Shown piece by piece: positions 32,704-41,709 of a stretch of DNA of 64,000 nucleotides. Below the pieces are notes generated by a model. The model had not been told where the DNA came from, made no database searches, and was given only the letters and a program-made list of their open reading frames with translations. The stretch's first letter is position 1; the number at the start of each line of letters is the position of its first letter. The position numbers were made by a program, and so were the translations under genes. Origin of the DNA: JAIXWP01 sp965247015 (lineage in GTDB: Bacteria; Bacteroidota; Bacteroidia; Flavobacteriales_D; Sanyastnellaceae); contig CBDFGG010000003.1 of assembly GCA_965247015.1 (NCBI GenBank), positions 62,001-126,000 on the forward strand, read 5' to 3'.

Positions 32704-33434
32704 TTCATTTTGCGACCGAGGTAGATGCTCGCAATACCTCCAGAGACTGGAATGCACTTCGTATCGACGTAGCCTACTTTTTTCATTACATCTAGAAAAT
32801 CTTCACCTGATGGAAAAGCTTGTACGGACTCCGGTAGATAAGCGTATGCGCGATTATCTTTTGAAACCACTTTACCGATCAAAGGCATGATATATTTAAA
32901 ATAAACCTGGAACCCCTGCTTTACAGGAAACTTCTTAGGTTTTGAGAATTCTAATACGATACCAAGCGCCCCTGGCTTGAGCACACGCAACATCTCGGTC
33001 ATACCTTTTTCGAGGTTCTCGAAATTTCTCACACCAAATGCCACCGTATATCCATCGAATGTGCTGGTGTCAAAAGGTAGATTTTCTGAATCCCCTTTTT
33101 TCAATTCTATTTTTGAATCCCAGCCTTTCTCTTTGATTTTTTTTCTACCTACATCCAGCATTCCCTCGCTGATATCTACACCAACAATTTTGTCGGCTTC
33201 AAGATTCATGCGCACCGCCTCCATCGCGAAGTCTGCCGTACCTGTAGCGACATCCAAAACCAATTTCGGATTTTCTTTTTTTAGAATACGAATGGCCTTT
33301 TTTCTCCATAGAATATCTATCCCAAGTGAGAAAAAGTGATTGAGAAAATCATAGCTATGAGCTATTTTGTCAAACATTTTTTCTACTTCTTCCTTCTTAC
33401 CGCCCTCATTATATGGCTTCACTGGAGTTCCCAT
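32700..33434 (-). CDS. ubiE: Demethylmenaquinone methyltransferase (UbiE/MenG)
   Basis: Final methylation of menaquinone. 244 residues of a class I SAM methyltransferase with UbiE signatures: YDFLNHFFSLGIDILWRKKAI, LDVATGTADFAMEA, VGVDISEGMLDVGRKKI, DTSTFDGYTVAFGVRNFENL, RVLKPGALGIVLEFSKP, and YAYLPESVQAFPSGEDF. Because Bacteroidota use menaquinone, the substrate is presumably demethylmenaquinone. Overlaps aroA by 4 bases. Confidence 0.94.
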   Translation of the reverse strand: MGTPVKPYNEGGKKEEVEKMFDKIAHSYDFLNHFFSLGIDILWRKKAIRILKKENPKLVLDVATGTADFAMEAVRMNLEADKIVGVDISEGMLDVGRKKIKEKGWDSKIELKKGDSENLPFDTSTFDGYTVAFGVRNFENLEKGMTEMLRVLKPGALGIVLEFSKPKKFPVKQGFQVYFKYIMPLIGKVVSKDNRAYAYLPESVQAFPSGEDFLDVMKKVGYVDTKCIPVSGGIASIYLGRKMK

Positions 33435-33483
33435 TCTTATCTAAATTATAAAAGCTAAAGTCAATTCTTTCCGTTTTGTTCGC

Positions 33484-35307
33484 TTAACCCACAATTGTCT
33501 CTGCTTCTGGATATTTGAATTTCTGTTGTGCGAATTTACCGGCCAGGGCAAATGCGATTGTAAAAGTGCCTACTCTACCTACGAACATAGAGGCCACAAG
33601 GATGTATTTACCTGCCTCACTTAGTATGCCGGTAATGCCCAACGATAAACCAACAGTACTGAAAGCAGACACTTGTTCAAATGCCAAGTCCATCAAATCA
33701 AATTGGGGCATTGACAAAATTTGCCACTCCGTAAAGCTGAGAAGAATAGTACCAATAAAATTCATCACAACATAAATGATGGCGATACTGTAAGCACTGC
33801 TTTTCAAAGAAGCACCAATAGTTCTTTTCCAAAGCACTGCCCTTTCCTGACCTGTCATAACCGCTCGTACATCCGCCCAAATAATGGCCAAGCTACTCGT
33901 TTTTATACCACCACCCGTAGAGGTGCTACTGGCACCTATATACATCAGCGCAATCATCATCATCACAGTTGGCACCGACAGCGCAGCATAGTTCACTGTA
34001 TTGTAACCTGCAGTACGCGGGGTTATCGATTGAAAAACTGCTCCTGTAATTTGTCCAAAAAGACTATGACCTGCTAATGTTCCATTTCTTTCAGTGAAAT
34101 AGATGAAAACTGCTCCAATTGCCACCAGCCACAATGAGACGTATAATGCAATTTTTGTAGAAAAATCAATTTGCTTCCAAGGGTACTTCAGACGGAGACG
34201 CAGCTTTTCGGGTTGGAACAAATCAAAGATTGCTAGGATTCCAAGTGCACCTAAGAAGATTTGGATTGCTACCACCCAATGCACAAGGTAATTGTATCTC
34301 ACAGCCTCATTGTACAGACCATCTGTAAATAAGCTTATCCCTGCGTTATTAAATGCAGACATACTATGGAAAATCGAGTAGAACAGACGTTCACCATTGT
34401 CATACCATTGAATGTTTGGATCCCAGAGATAGTACATCGCAGCAGCCCCACCGAGTTCAATCATCAATGTCCATAACAACACTTTTCCCAACATGCCGCT
34501 AGCGGATAGAATATTGTTTTTTGCAACAAAACCTTCAATTACTTGGTGGTGGCGAATACCGACGCCTACTTTGCTCATCAAGGATAAAAATCCACCGAAG
34601 GCAATGATATTTGTCCCTCCTAATTTTATCAACGCAAGAATTACAAACTGTCCCTTGAAGGTAAAGGCTGTGTGTGCATCCAATGTCATCAATCCTGTCA
34701 CACAAGTTGCGCTCGTGGAGGTAAATAAAGCATCAATAAACGAAATACCATTGGTAGTCATTTCCGGGAGCATTAATAAAAATGTTCCCCCCATAATGAT
34801 TGTCACAAATGACAGTACGAAAATGATGGCTGGATTAAGTTTGATGCGCGGGAGGAAATCACTGTTTCGCAAAAATTCATTGATGACCACTATCAAGAAA
34901 TAAACTTGAATAATCACAGTACTGAATCCTGCAAAGCCTGATAATCCAATACTTTTAAAGATGTTTTCTAACAGCAGCGTATCAAATAACGATGAGCTTA
35001 TTCCTTCTATTAGAAGCAGCGACATCATCACTCCTTCAAACCACGTTTTTTTCAGAAAATCGACAGGGTGGAAATCATAGACTATTCGAGTTAAATAGTG
35101 AATGATATAAAAAAGAAAAGAGCCCTTGATAATGTATAAGGCTACTTGTTTGTCTTCGTCTGTTAATCTGAAACCATAGATCCAAATCATGGTTCCAATG
35201 GCCAGTAGTGTCACAGCAATGCTAAGGCCCTTGAAAGCACCAAGTACTTTCTCTTTGCTTTTAAATAAAAGCAAATTAGCTTTTTCGCGAAACTGTGACC
35301 AACTCAT
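33484..35307 (-). CDS. trkH: TrkH/KtrB family potassium uptake protein
   Basis: A 607-residue K+ translocating subunit with the four-repeat membrane-pore-membrane fold. Pore/selectivity segments include ALFTSTSATCVTGLM, FHSMSAFNNAGISLF, QSITPRTAGYNTVN and EQVSAFSTVGLSLG, with GGTNIIAFGG and IGASSTSTGGGIKTS between them. Residues 1-170 are an extra N-terminal hydrophobic region. The usual regulatory subunit TrkA/KtrA is not adjacent. Starts 2 bases after the rfaE1 stop, so co-transcribed with it. Confidence 0.92.
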   Translation of the reverse strand: MSWSQFREKANLLLFKSKEKVLGAFKGLSIAVTLLAIGTMIWIYGFRLTDEDKQVALYIIKGSFLFYIIHYLTRIVYDFHPVDFLKKTWFEGVMMSLLLIEGISSSLFDTLLLENIFKSIGLSGFAGFSTVIIQVYFLIVVINEFLRNSDFLPRIKLNPAIIFVLSFVTIIMGGTFLLMLPEMTTNGISFIDALFTSTSATCVTGLMTLDAHTAFTFKGQFVILALIKLGGTNIIAFGGFLSLMSKVGVGIRHHQVIEGFVAKNNILSASGMLGKVLLWTLMIELGGAAAMYYLWDPNIQWYDNGERLFYSIFHSMSAFNNAGISLFTDGLYNEAVRYNYLVHWVVAIQIFLGALGILAIFDLFQPEKLRLRLKYPWKQIDFSTKIALYVSLWLVAIGAVFIYFTERNGTLAGHSLFGQITGAVFQSITPRTAGYNTVNYAALSVPTVMMMIALMYIGASSTSTGGGIKTSSLAIIWADVRAVMTGQERAVLWKRTIGASLKSSAYSIAIIYVVMNFIGTILLSFTEWQILSMPQFDLMDLAFEQVSAFSTVGLSLGITGILSEAGKYILVASMFVGRVGTFTIAFALAGKFAQQKFKYPEAETIVG

Positions 35308-35309
35308 AT

Positions 35310-36302
35310 TTATAGGTGCTTATATGCTTCTTCTAGCAAGCGTTCTTTATCGATTGGAACTACTCCTACTTTTTCACAAACCAAACCACCGGCAAGATTT
35401 GCAAGCTTTGCGTAATCTGCAGGGCTCACGCCAGACGCAAGGGCAAGTGCAGCAACACTGATTACCGTGTCTCCTGCTCCTGATACATCATTGATCTCAC
35501 GCTCATGCGCTGGTTCATGATGAAATGCGCCACCATGATGAGTCATCACACCTAATTCAGACAACGTAACCATTGCTGTTTTACAGTTGAGTTTTTCGGT
35601 GAGTGATGTCATTGCATTCTGTAGGCTTGTAGTATCGGATTTATCAAATTCTACCAGCAAGCCTTCTTTCAATTCTTTCAAATTTGGCTTGAACAAACTG
35701 CACTTTTGATAAAGGAAAAAGTGGTCTTTCTTCGGATCTACAGCTGTCGGAATATTGCGCTCTTCAGCCCATCCGAGAACAGTTGAAATAACTTTAGGAG
35801 TCAAAACTCCTTTGTTGTAATCTTCAAAAATGATCACATCGATTTTTTGACGTTGAAGAATTTGTTGGACGCAATCCAATAAATTTCTTTCGTCTGTATT
35901 TGAGAGTGGCGATGTGATTTCATCGTCAATTCTTACGATGTGGTGTCCCGCCGCGATGACACGTGTTTTCACAGTGGTCATGCGGTCTACACTATCAATG
36001 ATCCCTTCCGTAGAGAAGCCACTTTCTTTACATGTTTTTCTGAAAACATCTCCTTTCGATCCGTCGCCCACCACGCTGCACATGATTGCTTTTGCACCTA
36101 GGCTTTTTACATTCAGAGCTACGTTTGCCGCGCCACCCAAGCGATTTTCCTTTCGTTGAACGTGAACTACAGGAACAGGAGCTTCTGGTGATATGCGATC
36201 TACCTTGCCCCAGTAGTATGCATCAATCATTACATCACCGATGATTAACGCAGTGAGTTGATTAAACTGATTGAAAAGATTTGATATTTCCTCTTTATTC
36301 AT
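35310..36302 (-). CDS. rfaE1: Heptose 7-phosphate kinase (RfaE1/HldE kinase domain), PfkB family
   Basis: A 330-residue carbohydrate kinase that would phosphorylate D-glycero-D-manno-heptose 7-phosphate for LPS inner core. Motifs: ALIIGDVMIDAYYWGKVDRISPEAPVPV (start of HldE kinase), RLGGAANVALNVKSLGA, and the PfkB catalytic signature DVSGAGDTVISVAALALASG (Asp base in GAGDT). The adenylyltransferase half of the bifunctional HldE is absent, as usual for the split Bacteroidota form; the partner gene is not seen here. It lies 13 bases after the aminotransferase. Confidence 0.87.
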   Translation of the reverse strand: MNKEEISNLFNQFNQLTALIIGDVMIDAYYWGKVDRISPEAPVPVVHVQRKENRLGGAANVALNVKSLGAKAIMCSVVGDGSKGDVFRKTCKESGFSTEGIIDSVDRMTTVKTRVIAAGHHIVRIDDEITSPLSNTDERNLLDCVQQILQRQKIDVIIFEDYNKGVLTPKVISTVLGWAEERNIPTAVDPKKDHFFLYQKCSLFKPNLKELKEGLLVEFDKSDTTSLQNAMTSLTEKLNCKTAMVTLSELGVMTHHGGAFHHEPAHEREINDVSGAGDTVISVAALALASGVSPADYAKLANLAGGLVCEKVGVVPIDKERLLEEAYKHL

Positions 36303-36315
36303 TCTAAAAAATAAA

Positions 36316-37530
36316 TTAGTTCAAAGCAGCTAATGCCACCTTGATTCTTCTTAGAGCTTCAATTAAAGTTTCTTCCGATGCAGCATAAGAGATACGAATG
36401 CAATTTGGATCTCCGAATGCTTCTCCAGTTACCACTGCTACTAACTCTTTACGGAGCATATACATGCTCAAGTCTGTTGCGTCATTGATAACAGTGTCGC
36501 CATCTTTTTTTCCGAAATAAGCAGATACATCTGGGAAGAAATAAAATGCACCTTCTGGAAGATTGCACTTGATATTTGGAATTTCTTTAAGCAATCCATA
36601 AACAAGATCTCTTCTCTTCTTGAAAACATCAATCATGAATTGCACTTCATTTGGATCCGCTTCTACCGCGGCTTTCGTAGCCATTTGACCGATTGTATTT
36701 GGACCGCTGGTAATTTGTCCCTGCATTTTGGTACAGGCATCCGCAATCCATTTTGGAGCGCCGATATACCCGATTCTCCAACCAGTCATTGCAAACGCTT
36801 TTGATACGCCGTTCACCGTGATCGTGCGCTCTATCATATTTCCAATCGCGCCAATGCTTGCTGTTTTTCCCGAAAAATTAATATGCTCATAAATTTCATC
36901 AGAGATCACATACAAGCCTTCATGCTGTTGGATGATATCTGCAAACACTTCTAATTCTTCACGAGAGTAAACAGATCCTGTTGGATTGCAAGGAGAACTG
37001 TAGATGATCAGCTTCGTGCGCTCGTTGATGGCGTCTTTCAATTGTTGTGGAGTTACCTTAAAATCGTTTTCCACTTTTGCTAGTATCTCCACTGGAGTAC
37101 CTCCAGCAATTTTTACAATCTCAGAATAACTCACCCAAAATGGGCTTGGCATCAACACTTCATCTCCTTCTTCGATCAAAGCAAGAATTGCATTTGCTAA
37201 AGCTTGCTTAGCCCCTGTAGAAATGACGATTTGTTCTGCTGAGTAATGCAGACCATTATCTCTTTCAAACTTCTTTGAAATAGCCTGACGCACATCCAAA
37301 AATCCATTTACTGGTGGGTAGTGTGTGATATTGTTGTCGATTGCTGCTTTAGCAGCATCTTTAATAAAATCTGGTGTATTGAAATCAGGCTCACCGAGGG
37401 AGAGACTAATAACTTGATGACCTTGCTGCGCAAGCTCACGGCTCATGCGGGCCATAGCTAATGTAGCAGACTCAGTAATTTGACTGAGGAGCTTGGATAC
37501 CTTTCCTGCTTTTGTTGTTGTATTTTCCAT
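36316..37530 (-). CDS. aspC: Class I aspartate aminotransferase
   Basis: A 404-residue PLP enzyme, fold type I. It converts aspartate and 2-oxoglutarate to oxaloacetate and glutamate. Seen: ISLSLGEPDFNTPDFI, VISTGAKQALANAIL, SSPCNPTGSVYS, VISDEIYEHINF and the Schiff-base lysine in VNGVSKAFAMTGWRIGY, then ISYAASEETL. The pattern fits the Ib (thermophilic-like) subgroup, which can also use other amino acids. First gene of the run toward rfaE1, with a full -7 box 40 bases upstream. Confidence 0.92.
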   Translation of the reverse strand: MENTTTKAGKVSKLLSQITESATLAMARMSRELAQQGHQVISLSLGEPDFNTPDFIKDAAKAAIDNNITHYPPVNGFLDVRQAISKKFERDNGLHYSAEQIVISTGAKQALANAILALIEEGDEVLMPSPFWVSYSEIVKIAGGTPVEILAKVENDFKVTPQQLKDAINERTKLIIYSSPCNPTGSVYSREELEVFADIIQQHEGLYVISDEIYEHINFSGKTASIGAIGNMIERTITVNGVSKAFAMTGWRIGYIGAPKWIADACTKMQGQITSGPNTIGQMATKAAVEADPNEVQFMIDVFKKRRDLVYGLLKEIPNIKCNLPEGAFYFFPDVSAYFGKKDGDTVINDATDLSMYMLRKELVAVVTGEAFGDPNCIRISYAASEETLIEALRRIKVALAALN

Positions 37531-37570
37531 TCTTAAAATTCACCTTTCCGTTCATTTCGGAAAGTTTGCG

Positions 37571-37578
37571 CAAACTTA
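37571..37578 (-). promoter_or_regulatory. -7 promoter motif of the aspC-rfaE1-trkH unit
   Basis: TAAGTTTG on the minus strand, a full TAnnTTTG match, 40 bases before the ATG. It overlaps a 12-base palindrome GTTTGCGCAAAC at 37564-37575. Confidence 0.5.
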
Positions 37579-37612
37579 GGAAACTAGGCGACTCGAACCT
37601 CCATATTGGTGG

Positions 37613-38035
37613 CTAAATATCCCATTCTTTCCCTGTGCGAAAAACGGTGCCTTTGAAATGAGCGACAGCCTTCCCGTCTTGGTTAGAAACGGTGATATAA
37701 TAAAGGCCAGTGCTTCTGGTCAAGTTTTGCTCTTCTACCGAGGTTGTGAGCACATCGCCTTCCTTCACAGGAGCCACATGAGAAATGGATGTTTCTATCG
37801 ACACTGATTGGATTCCATGAGCATTAGAGGCAAATGCCAAGGCACTGTCTGCCAGTGAATAAGTAATACCACCATGCGCTATTGCAAAACCATTGAGCAT
37901 GTCTTGTCTTACCACCATTTGCAGGTTTGAGATTCCAGGACCGTCTTGCAATCTTTGGATTCCTAACCATTGTGACATCGGATCATTGTTATACATACGA
38001 TCCACGATTTTCGTAGCTTTTTCTTGGGTAGTCAA
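37613..38035 (-). CDS. PaaI-family acyl-CoA thioesterase (hotdog fold)
   Basis: A 140-residue hotdog thioesterase. The key motif HGGITYSLADSALAFASN holds the conserved HGG and catalytic Asp of the PaaI subgroup; MLNGFAIAHGG precedes it. PaaI enzymes hydrolyse aromatic or other acyl-CoAs. No paa genes are nearby, so the role is probably general CoA release. The start appears to be TTG at 38035 (first residues MTTQEKATK); the first ATG (37996) would remove a segment that homologues normally keep. The aminotransferase start lies 82 bases beyond its stop. Confidence 0.86.
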   Translation of the reverse strand: MTTQEKATKIVDRMYNNDPMSQWLGIQRLQDGPGISNLQMVVRQDMLNGFAIAHGGITYSLADSALAFASNAHGIQSVSIETSISHVAPVKEGDVLTTSVEEQNLTRSTGLYYITVSNQDGKAVAHFKGTVFRTGKEWDI

Positions 38036-38059
38036 AACAGATAATTTTCTGTGAAAATA

Positions 38060-39817
38060 TCAATTAAACGTTTCTGTTTGAAATTGAAGTTCAAACAATC
38101 GTTTGTAGGCGCCGCCTTGGACCAACAGCTCGTCATGCGTTCCTTGTTCGATGATCTCACCTTTTTCAAGCACCACGATCAAATCGGCTTGACGGATGGT
38201 AGAAAGTCTGTGAGCTATGACAATACTTGTTCTGCCTTGGGTGAGCTTTGATGTCGCTTGTTGAATAAGGATTTCAGATTCGGTATCCACACTCGAAGTA
38301 GCCTCATCCAGTACCAGTATAGAAGGTTTCTGAACGTAAGCCCTCACGAAGGAGATCAATTGACGCTGGCCCACACTTAGCTTGGCTCCGCGCTCTCCCA
38401 CCATAAAATCATATCCTCCAGGAAGCTTCGAAATGAATTGATCTGTCCCAATAAATTTCGATGCCTCCATAATCTCCTCATCAGTGATATGTTCCTGATG
38501 CAGTCTAATATTATTCATGATAGAGTCATTGAACAAATAAACATCTTGCAGTACCAATCCAATTTGTGATCTGAGCGCATCAATTTTATATTCACCTAGC
38601 CTCTTTTCATCAATAGAAATCTCACCAGAGTTGTAATCATAAAAGCGATTCAAAAGCCCTGCTAAGCTTGACTTTCCAGCACCTGTAGCACCAACAAAAG
38701 CGATGGTTTGACCTCGATGAATATCCAGATTGATATTTCTCAAAACCCAGTTTTCATCCTGATAGGCGAACCAAACGTTTTTGAATGACACATCACCAAC
38801 AATTTCTCCTTCATAGTGCCCTGTATCCACCGGCTTTTCATCTGTATCAAATACCTTGAACACACGCTCGGCATTGACCACCCCCATTTGCAAGACATTA
38901 AAATTGTCTGCCATTTGACGAATAGGACGATACATCATGGTGATGAAAGTTGAAAACTCTAGAAGTAAGCCCGGTGTCATCTTCCCTTCAAAAGATTCAT
39001 GGAGTCCCCACCAAATCATTAATGAAACGGAAGCAGCAGAAAGTAATTCAACTACTGGAAAAAACACTGAATACGCCCAAATACCGCGGATATGCGCATT
39101 GCGATGTTCTTTGTTGATTTGATCAAACTTTTCTTGTTCTCTTTTTTGACGATTGAAAATTTGAACAATACTCATCCCTGTCACATGCTCTTGAATGAAC
39201 ACATTGATGCGAGAAACTTCATTGCGCACATCATTGAATGACTTCTTAACGGAGCGCTGAAAAATACGTGTAGCGTAGATAAGAATCGGAATTGGAATCA
39301 TCACGATGAGTGCCATTTTCCAATCCAAATAAAACATGAATCCGATAATCACTACGAGCTTCAAGATATCACGACCTATATCGAGTAGACCAACACTAAA
39401 TACTTCTGCAATCCCGTCGATATCCCCGATTAAGCGTGTCACAAATTGTCCTACCGGAGTGCGATCAAAATAACTCAGTTTAAATCGAAGCACATGTTTG
39501 TACAATTCAGCGCGAAGATCAAGCGTGATGCTTTGGGCAACACGATTAGCCAGCATGGTTTGATAATATTGCAAAATAGCTTCGAAGACAATAAATGCGA
39601 TAAACCAAAGCGTATATTTTAGAACACCATCGTAGTTACCTTGTGGCACTTGTTCATCGATGATAATACGAAGTTGCTCTGGTCTTACAGGACTTAAGAG
39701 TGCGATGAAGATGACTAAGAACGCAGTGATAAAGAACGACCATTTGTATGGCTTACTTCTACCATAGAGTCGAGCGAATATGCCCCATTCAAATGCCTTT
39801 CCGCTGCTTGTGCTCAT
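38060..39817 (-). CDS. ABC exporter, fused permease/ATPase (MsbA-like)
   Basis: 585 residues. An N-terminal six-helix ABC transmembrane domain (about 1-320) joins a nucleotide-binding domain (about 340-585) with Walker A GATGAGKSSL, signature LSVGQRQ, Walker B ILVLDEAT and switch His in IVIAHRLST. It is a homodimeric half-transporter of the lipid A/multidrug exporter type; substrate unknown. Its start codon overlaps the truA stop by 4 bases (ATGA), so it is translated in the same operon. Confidence 0.92.
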   Translation of the reverse strand: MSTSSGKAFEWGIFARLYGRSKPYKWSFFITAFLVIFIALLSPVRPEQLRIIIDEQVPQGNYDGVLKYTLWFIAFIVFEAILQYYQTMLANRVAQSITLDLRAELYKHVLRFKLSYFDRTPVGQFVTRLIGDIDGIAEVFSVGLLDIGRDILKLVVIIGFMFYLDWKMALIVMIPIPILIYATRIFQRSVKKSFNDVRNEVSRINVFIQEHVTGMSIVQIFNRQKREQEKFDQINKEHRNAHIRGIWAYSVFFPVVELLSAASVSLMIWWGLHESFEGKMTPGLLLEFSTFITMMYRPIRQMADNFNVLQMGVVNAERVFKVFDTDEKPVDTGHYEGEIVGDVSFKNVWFAYQDENWVLRNINLDIHRGQTIAFVGATGAGKSSLAGLLNRFYDYNSGEISIDEKRLGEYKIDALRSQIGLVLQDVYLFNDSIMNNIRLHQEHITDEEIMEASKFIGTDQFISKLPGGYDFMVGERGAKLSVGQRQLISFVRAYVQKPSILVLDEATSSVDTESEILIQQATSKLTQGRTSIVIAHRLSTIRQADLIVVLEKGEIIEQGTHDELLVQGGAYKRLFELQFQTETFN

Positions 39818-40659
39818 TCTTCTTTTTCTTCCTCTAATGTATTTTTTCCAGATCGATCAAAATTGCTGAAAGTGGTTGATTTGACCGCTTTTTCGATATC
39901 ATATCCATTTTCATCGATGTAGGGATAAACAATTTTTGAAAGGTGTAATCCCTCAGGCCTTGCGCTATCTCCGGCTTTGTTTCTATCTGCGAGCTCCACT
40001 ATTTCTCCAAACTGCTCGATGGTAATTTTGTTTCTACCCACATCCATTAAAGTACCGACGACCGCTCTGACCATGTTTCTCAAAAATCGATCTGCGGTAA
40101 TGTGAAAAATCAACCGCTCTCCATTCTGTTCCCAATAGGCTGCGCGCACATCACAAATGGATGTTTTTTGTCCACCACCTGTTCTACTAAAGGAAGCAAA
40201 ATCACCGTGCTTGATCAAATATTTCGCTGCTTCATTCATATTATCGATATCGAGTCGATAATTGCAATAGGTTGAAAAGTCCTTGTAGAAAGGACTTCTC
40301 ACATAATGCATATGGTATTCATACGATCTTTCAACCGCATCAAATCGCGTATGTGCATTCTCGTGAACAGGAAAGAGATCGTATGCAGCAATGTCTTTTG
40401 GTAGCACGTGCCCTAAACGAAACATCGTTTGCTCGATATCCAATTCTTCCACTTCTGGATTGAAGTGCAAATAGAAATCTTTTGCATGTACACCTGCGTC
40501 CGTTCTACCACAACCAGTGGTAACGACACGAGGGACATGAAGAATTTTCGCCAACCACTTTTCGATGACCTCTTGTACCGTAATTCCGTTGGGCTGATTT
40601 TGCCAGCCATGATAGTTGGTTCCATCGTAAGCGATTCGGAGAAAATACCTTTTATACAT
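39814..40659 (-). CDS. truA: tRNA pseudouridine(38-40) synthase
   Basis: Converts U38-U40 of tRNA anticodon stems to pseudouridine. 281 residues. The catalytic Asp is in TTGCGRTDAGVHAKDF; other TruA marks are LRIAYDGTNYHGWQ, HFNPE, RFDAVERSYEYH, ISADRFLRNMVRAVVGTL-like (HITADRFLRNMVRAVVGTL), and the C-terminal GLHLSKIVYP. There is a short charged C-terminal extension of about 25 residues. The start at 40659 (MYKRYFLRIAYDG) is set by homology. Confidence 0.96.
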   Translation of the reverse strand: MYKRYFLRIAYDGTNYHGWQNQPNGITVQEVIEKWLAKILHVPRVVTTGCGRTDAGVHAKDFYLHFNPEVEELDIEQTMFRLGHVLPKDIAAYDLFPVHENAHTRFDAVERSYEYHMHYVRSPFYKDFSTYCNYRLDIDNMNEAAKYLIKHGDFASFSRTGGGQKTSICDVRAAYWEQNGERLIFHITADRFLRNMVRAVVGTLMDVGRNKITIEQFGEIVELADRNKAGDSARPEGLHLSKIVYPYIDENGYDIEKAVKSTTFSNFDRSGKNTLEEEKEE

Positions 40660-40664
40660 GGTGC

Positions 40665-40694
40665 AAAAAAAAGGCGCTTTTCTCAAAGCGCCTT
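40665..40694 (-). terminator. Terminator after the CX4CH T9SS gene
   Basis: Stem GGCGCTTT / AAAGCGCC with loop TCTC; the minus strand ends in eight T. It sits 5 bases upstream of the truA start and separates the two genes. Confidence 0.88.
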
Positions 40695-40712
40695 CTAAAT
40701 ATTGGTAAATTA

Positions 40713-41558
40713 TTATTTCTGTAATAATTCAGTAGTCAAAACTTCACCATTCACTGATAGGTGCATGATGTATTGACCTGAAGCAAGTTCGCTCAAATCA
40801 GCATCTACAGAATAGTCACCAGGCCATTGTGAAGCATTCACCAATGACTTAATTTCTCTTCCTGATAGATCAAAGATTTGTGCTTTCACTACACCTTGCT
40901 TGGTAAGGTGGTAGTTGATTCTCACATTAGAAACGAAAGGATTTGGGAAAACTTCAATTTCTGCCTTTGGCTTCAATTCAGTGATTCCTGAGATCACCTG
41001 TGGAGTAACTACTTGCGAAGTACTGTAGATAAGGTCGCCAGAAGCAAAGCCATTACCATTTGTTGCATTACCTGCAGTGTAGAAAGTAATATTTCCGATG
41101 TTCGTTTCAGGAGCATCCCAAGTGAACGTGAATGTGTGCGCATTTGGTGTTGCACCGCCATTTTCAACATGGGTAACACTTCTTCTTGAAACACCGCTAA
41201 CAAGCTTGGTCAAAATTTGGCTACCGGCACCAGCAGTTAGGAAACCAGCGTTGTCACCAGAAGGTTGAAGTGCTTCAAAGCAAAAACCAAAAAGGCTTCT
41301 GTTTGCTTGAGAAACTGTAACGCTGATGGTATATGATTCGCCTGGTACGTATTCCCAGTTCACGAGGTCTGGTGAAGTAATTTCGATATCACCACCGCCC
41401 ATATTGAGCATGGTTCCGGTGTGACAACCGCTTGTATTACAAGTTTGCTCACCTGGAGCGCCTGTAAATCCTGCTTTTCCTTCTGAGCTATCGTCGGCAG
41501 ATGTAAGGAGTACTACACCTAAAACACACAATGCAAATAGAGAGTAAATTTTCTTCAT
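40713..41558 (-). CDS. T9SS-secreted choice-of-anchor V (reeler-like) protein with CX4CH motif
   Basis: 281 residues. The signal peptide is 1-20. An N-terminal region GFTGAPGEQTCNTSGCHTG (about 30-48) carries CX4CH, a spaced version of the cytochrome c heme-binding motif; members of this Bacteroidota family often have CxxCH here. A beta-sandwich follows (about 50-190, SQANRSLFGFCFEALQPSG, FTFTWDAPETNIGNITFY), then a T9SS type A sorting domain (about 200-281, VFPNPFVSNVRINYHL ... LASGQYIMHL). Whether heme is bound is unknown. It is surface-exposed or released. Stand-alone with its own terminator. Confidence 0.85.
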   Translation of the reverse strand: MKKIYSLFALCVLGVVLLTSADDSSEGKAGFTGAPGEQTCNTSGCHTGTMLNMGGGDIEITSPDLVNWEYVPGESYTISVTVSQANRSLFGFCFEALQPSGDNAGFLTAGAGSQILTKLVSGVSRRSVTHVENGGATPNAHTFTFTWDAPETNIGNITFYTAGNATNGNGFASGDLIYSTSQVVTPQVISGITELKPKAEIEVFPNPFVSNVRINYHLTKQGVVKAQIFDLSGREIKSLVNASQWPGDYSVDADLSELASGQYIMHLSVNGEVLTTELLQK

Positions 41559-41658
41559 AAGTGTTTATTTAATTTGGTTAAAATCTGTTTGTAAAAATCA
41601 TACAATACAACCTTGCTTTTACCCCCCAAAGAGATAGAAACTAACATACTCGTCCTAA

Positions 41659-41686
41659 TAAAAAAGCCCCTGGAAGGGGCTTTTTG
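41659..41686 (-). terminator. Terminator after the alpha-oxoamine synthase gene
   Basis: An 11-base stem AAAAAGCCCCT / AGGGGCTTTTT with a GGA loop; minus-strand T run follows. It lies 24 bases after the stop at 41710. Confidence 0.92.
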
Positions 41687-41709
41687 TAGGTATTTAAATC
41701 TTCACGAGC

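Noticed and set aside
37564..37575. 12-base palindrome GTTTGCGCAAAC upstream of the aminotransferase
   Set aside because: It overlaps the -7 box and may be an operator, but a single short palindrome is not enough to claim one.
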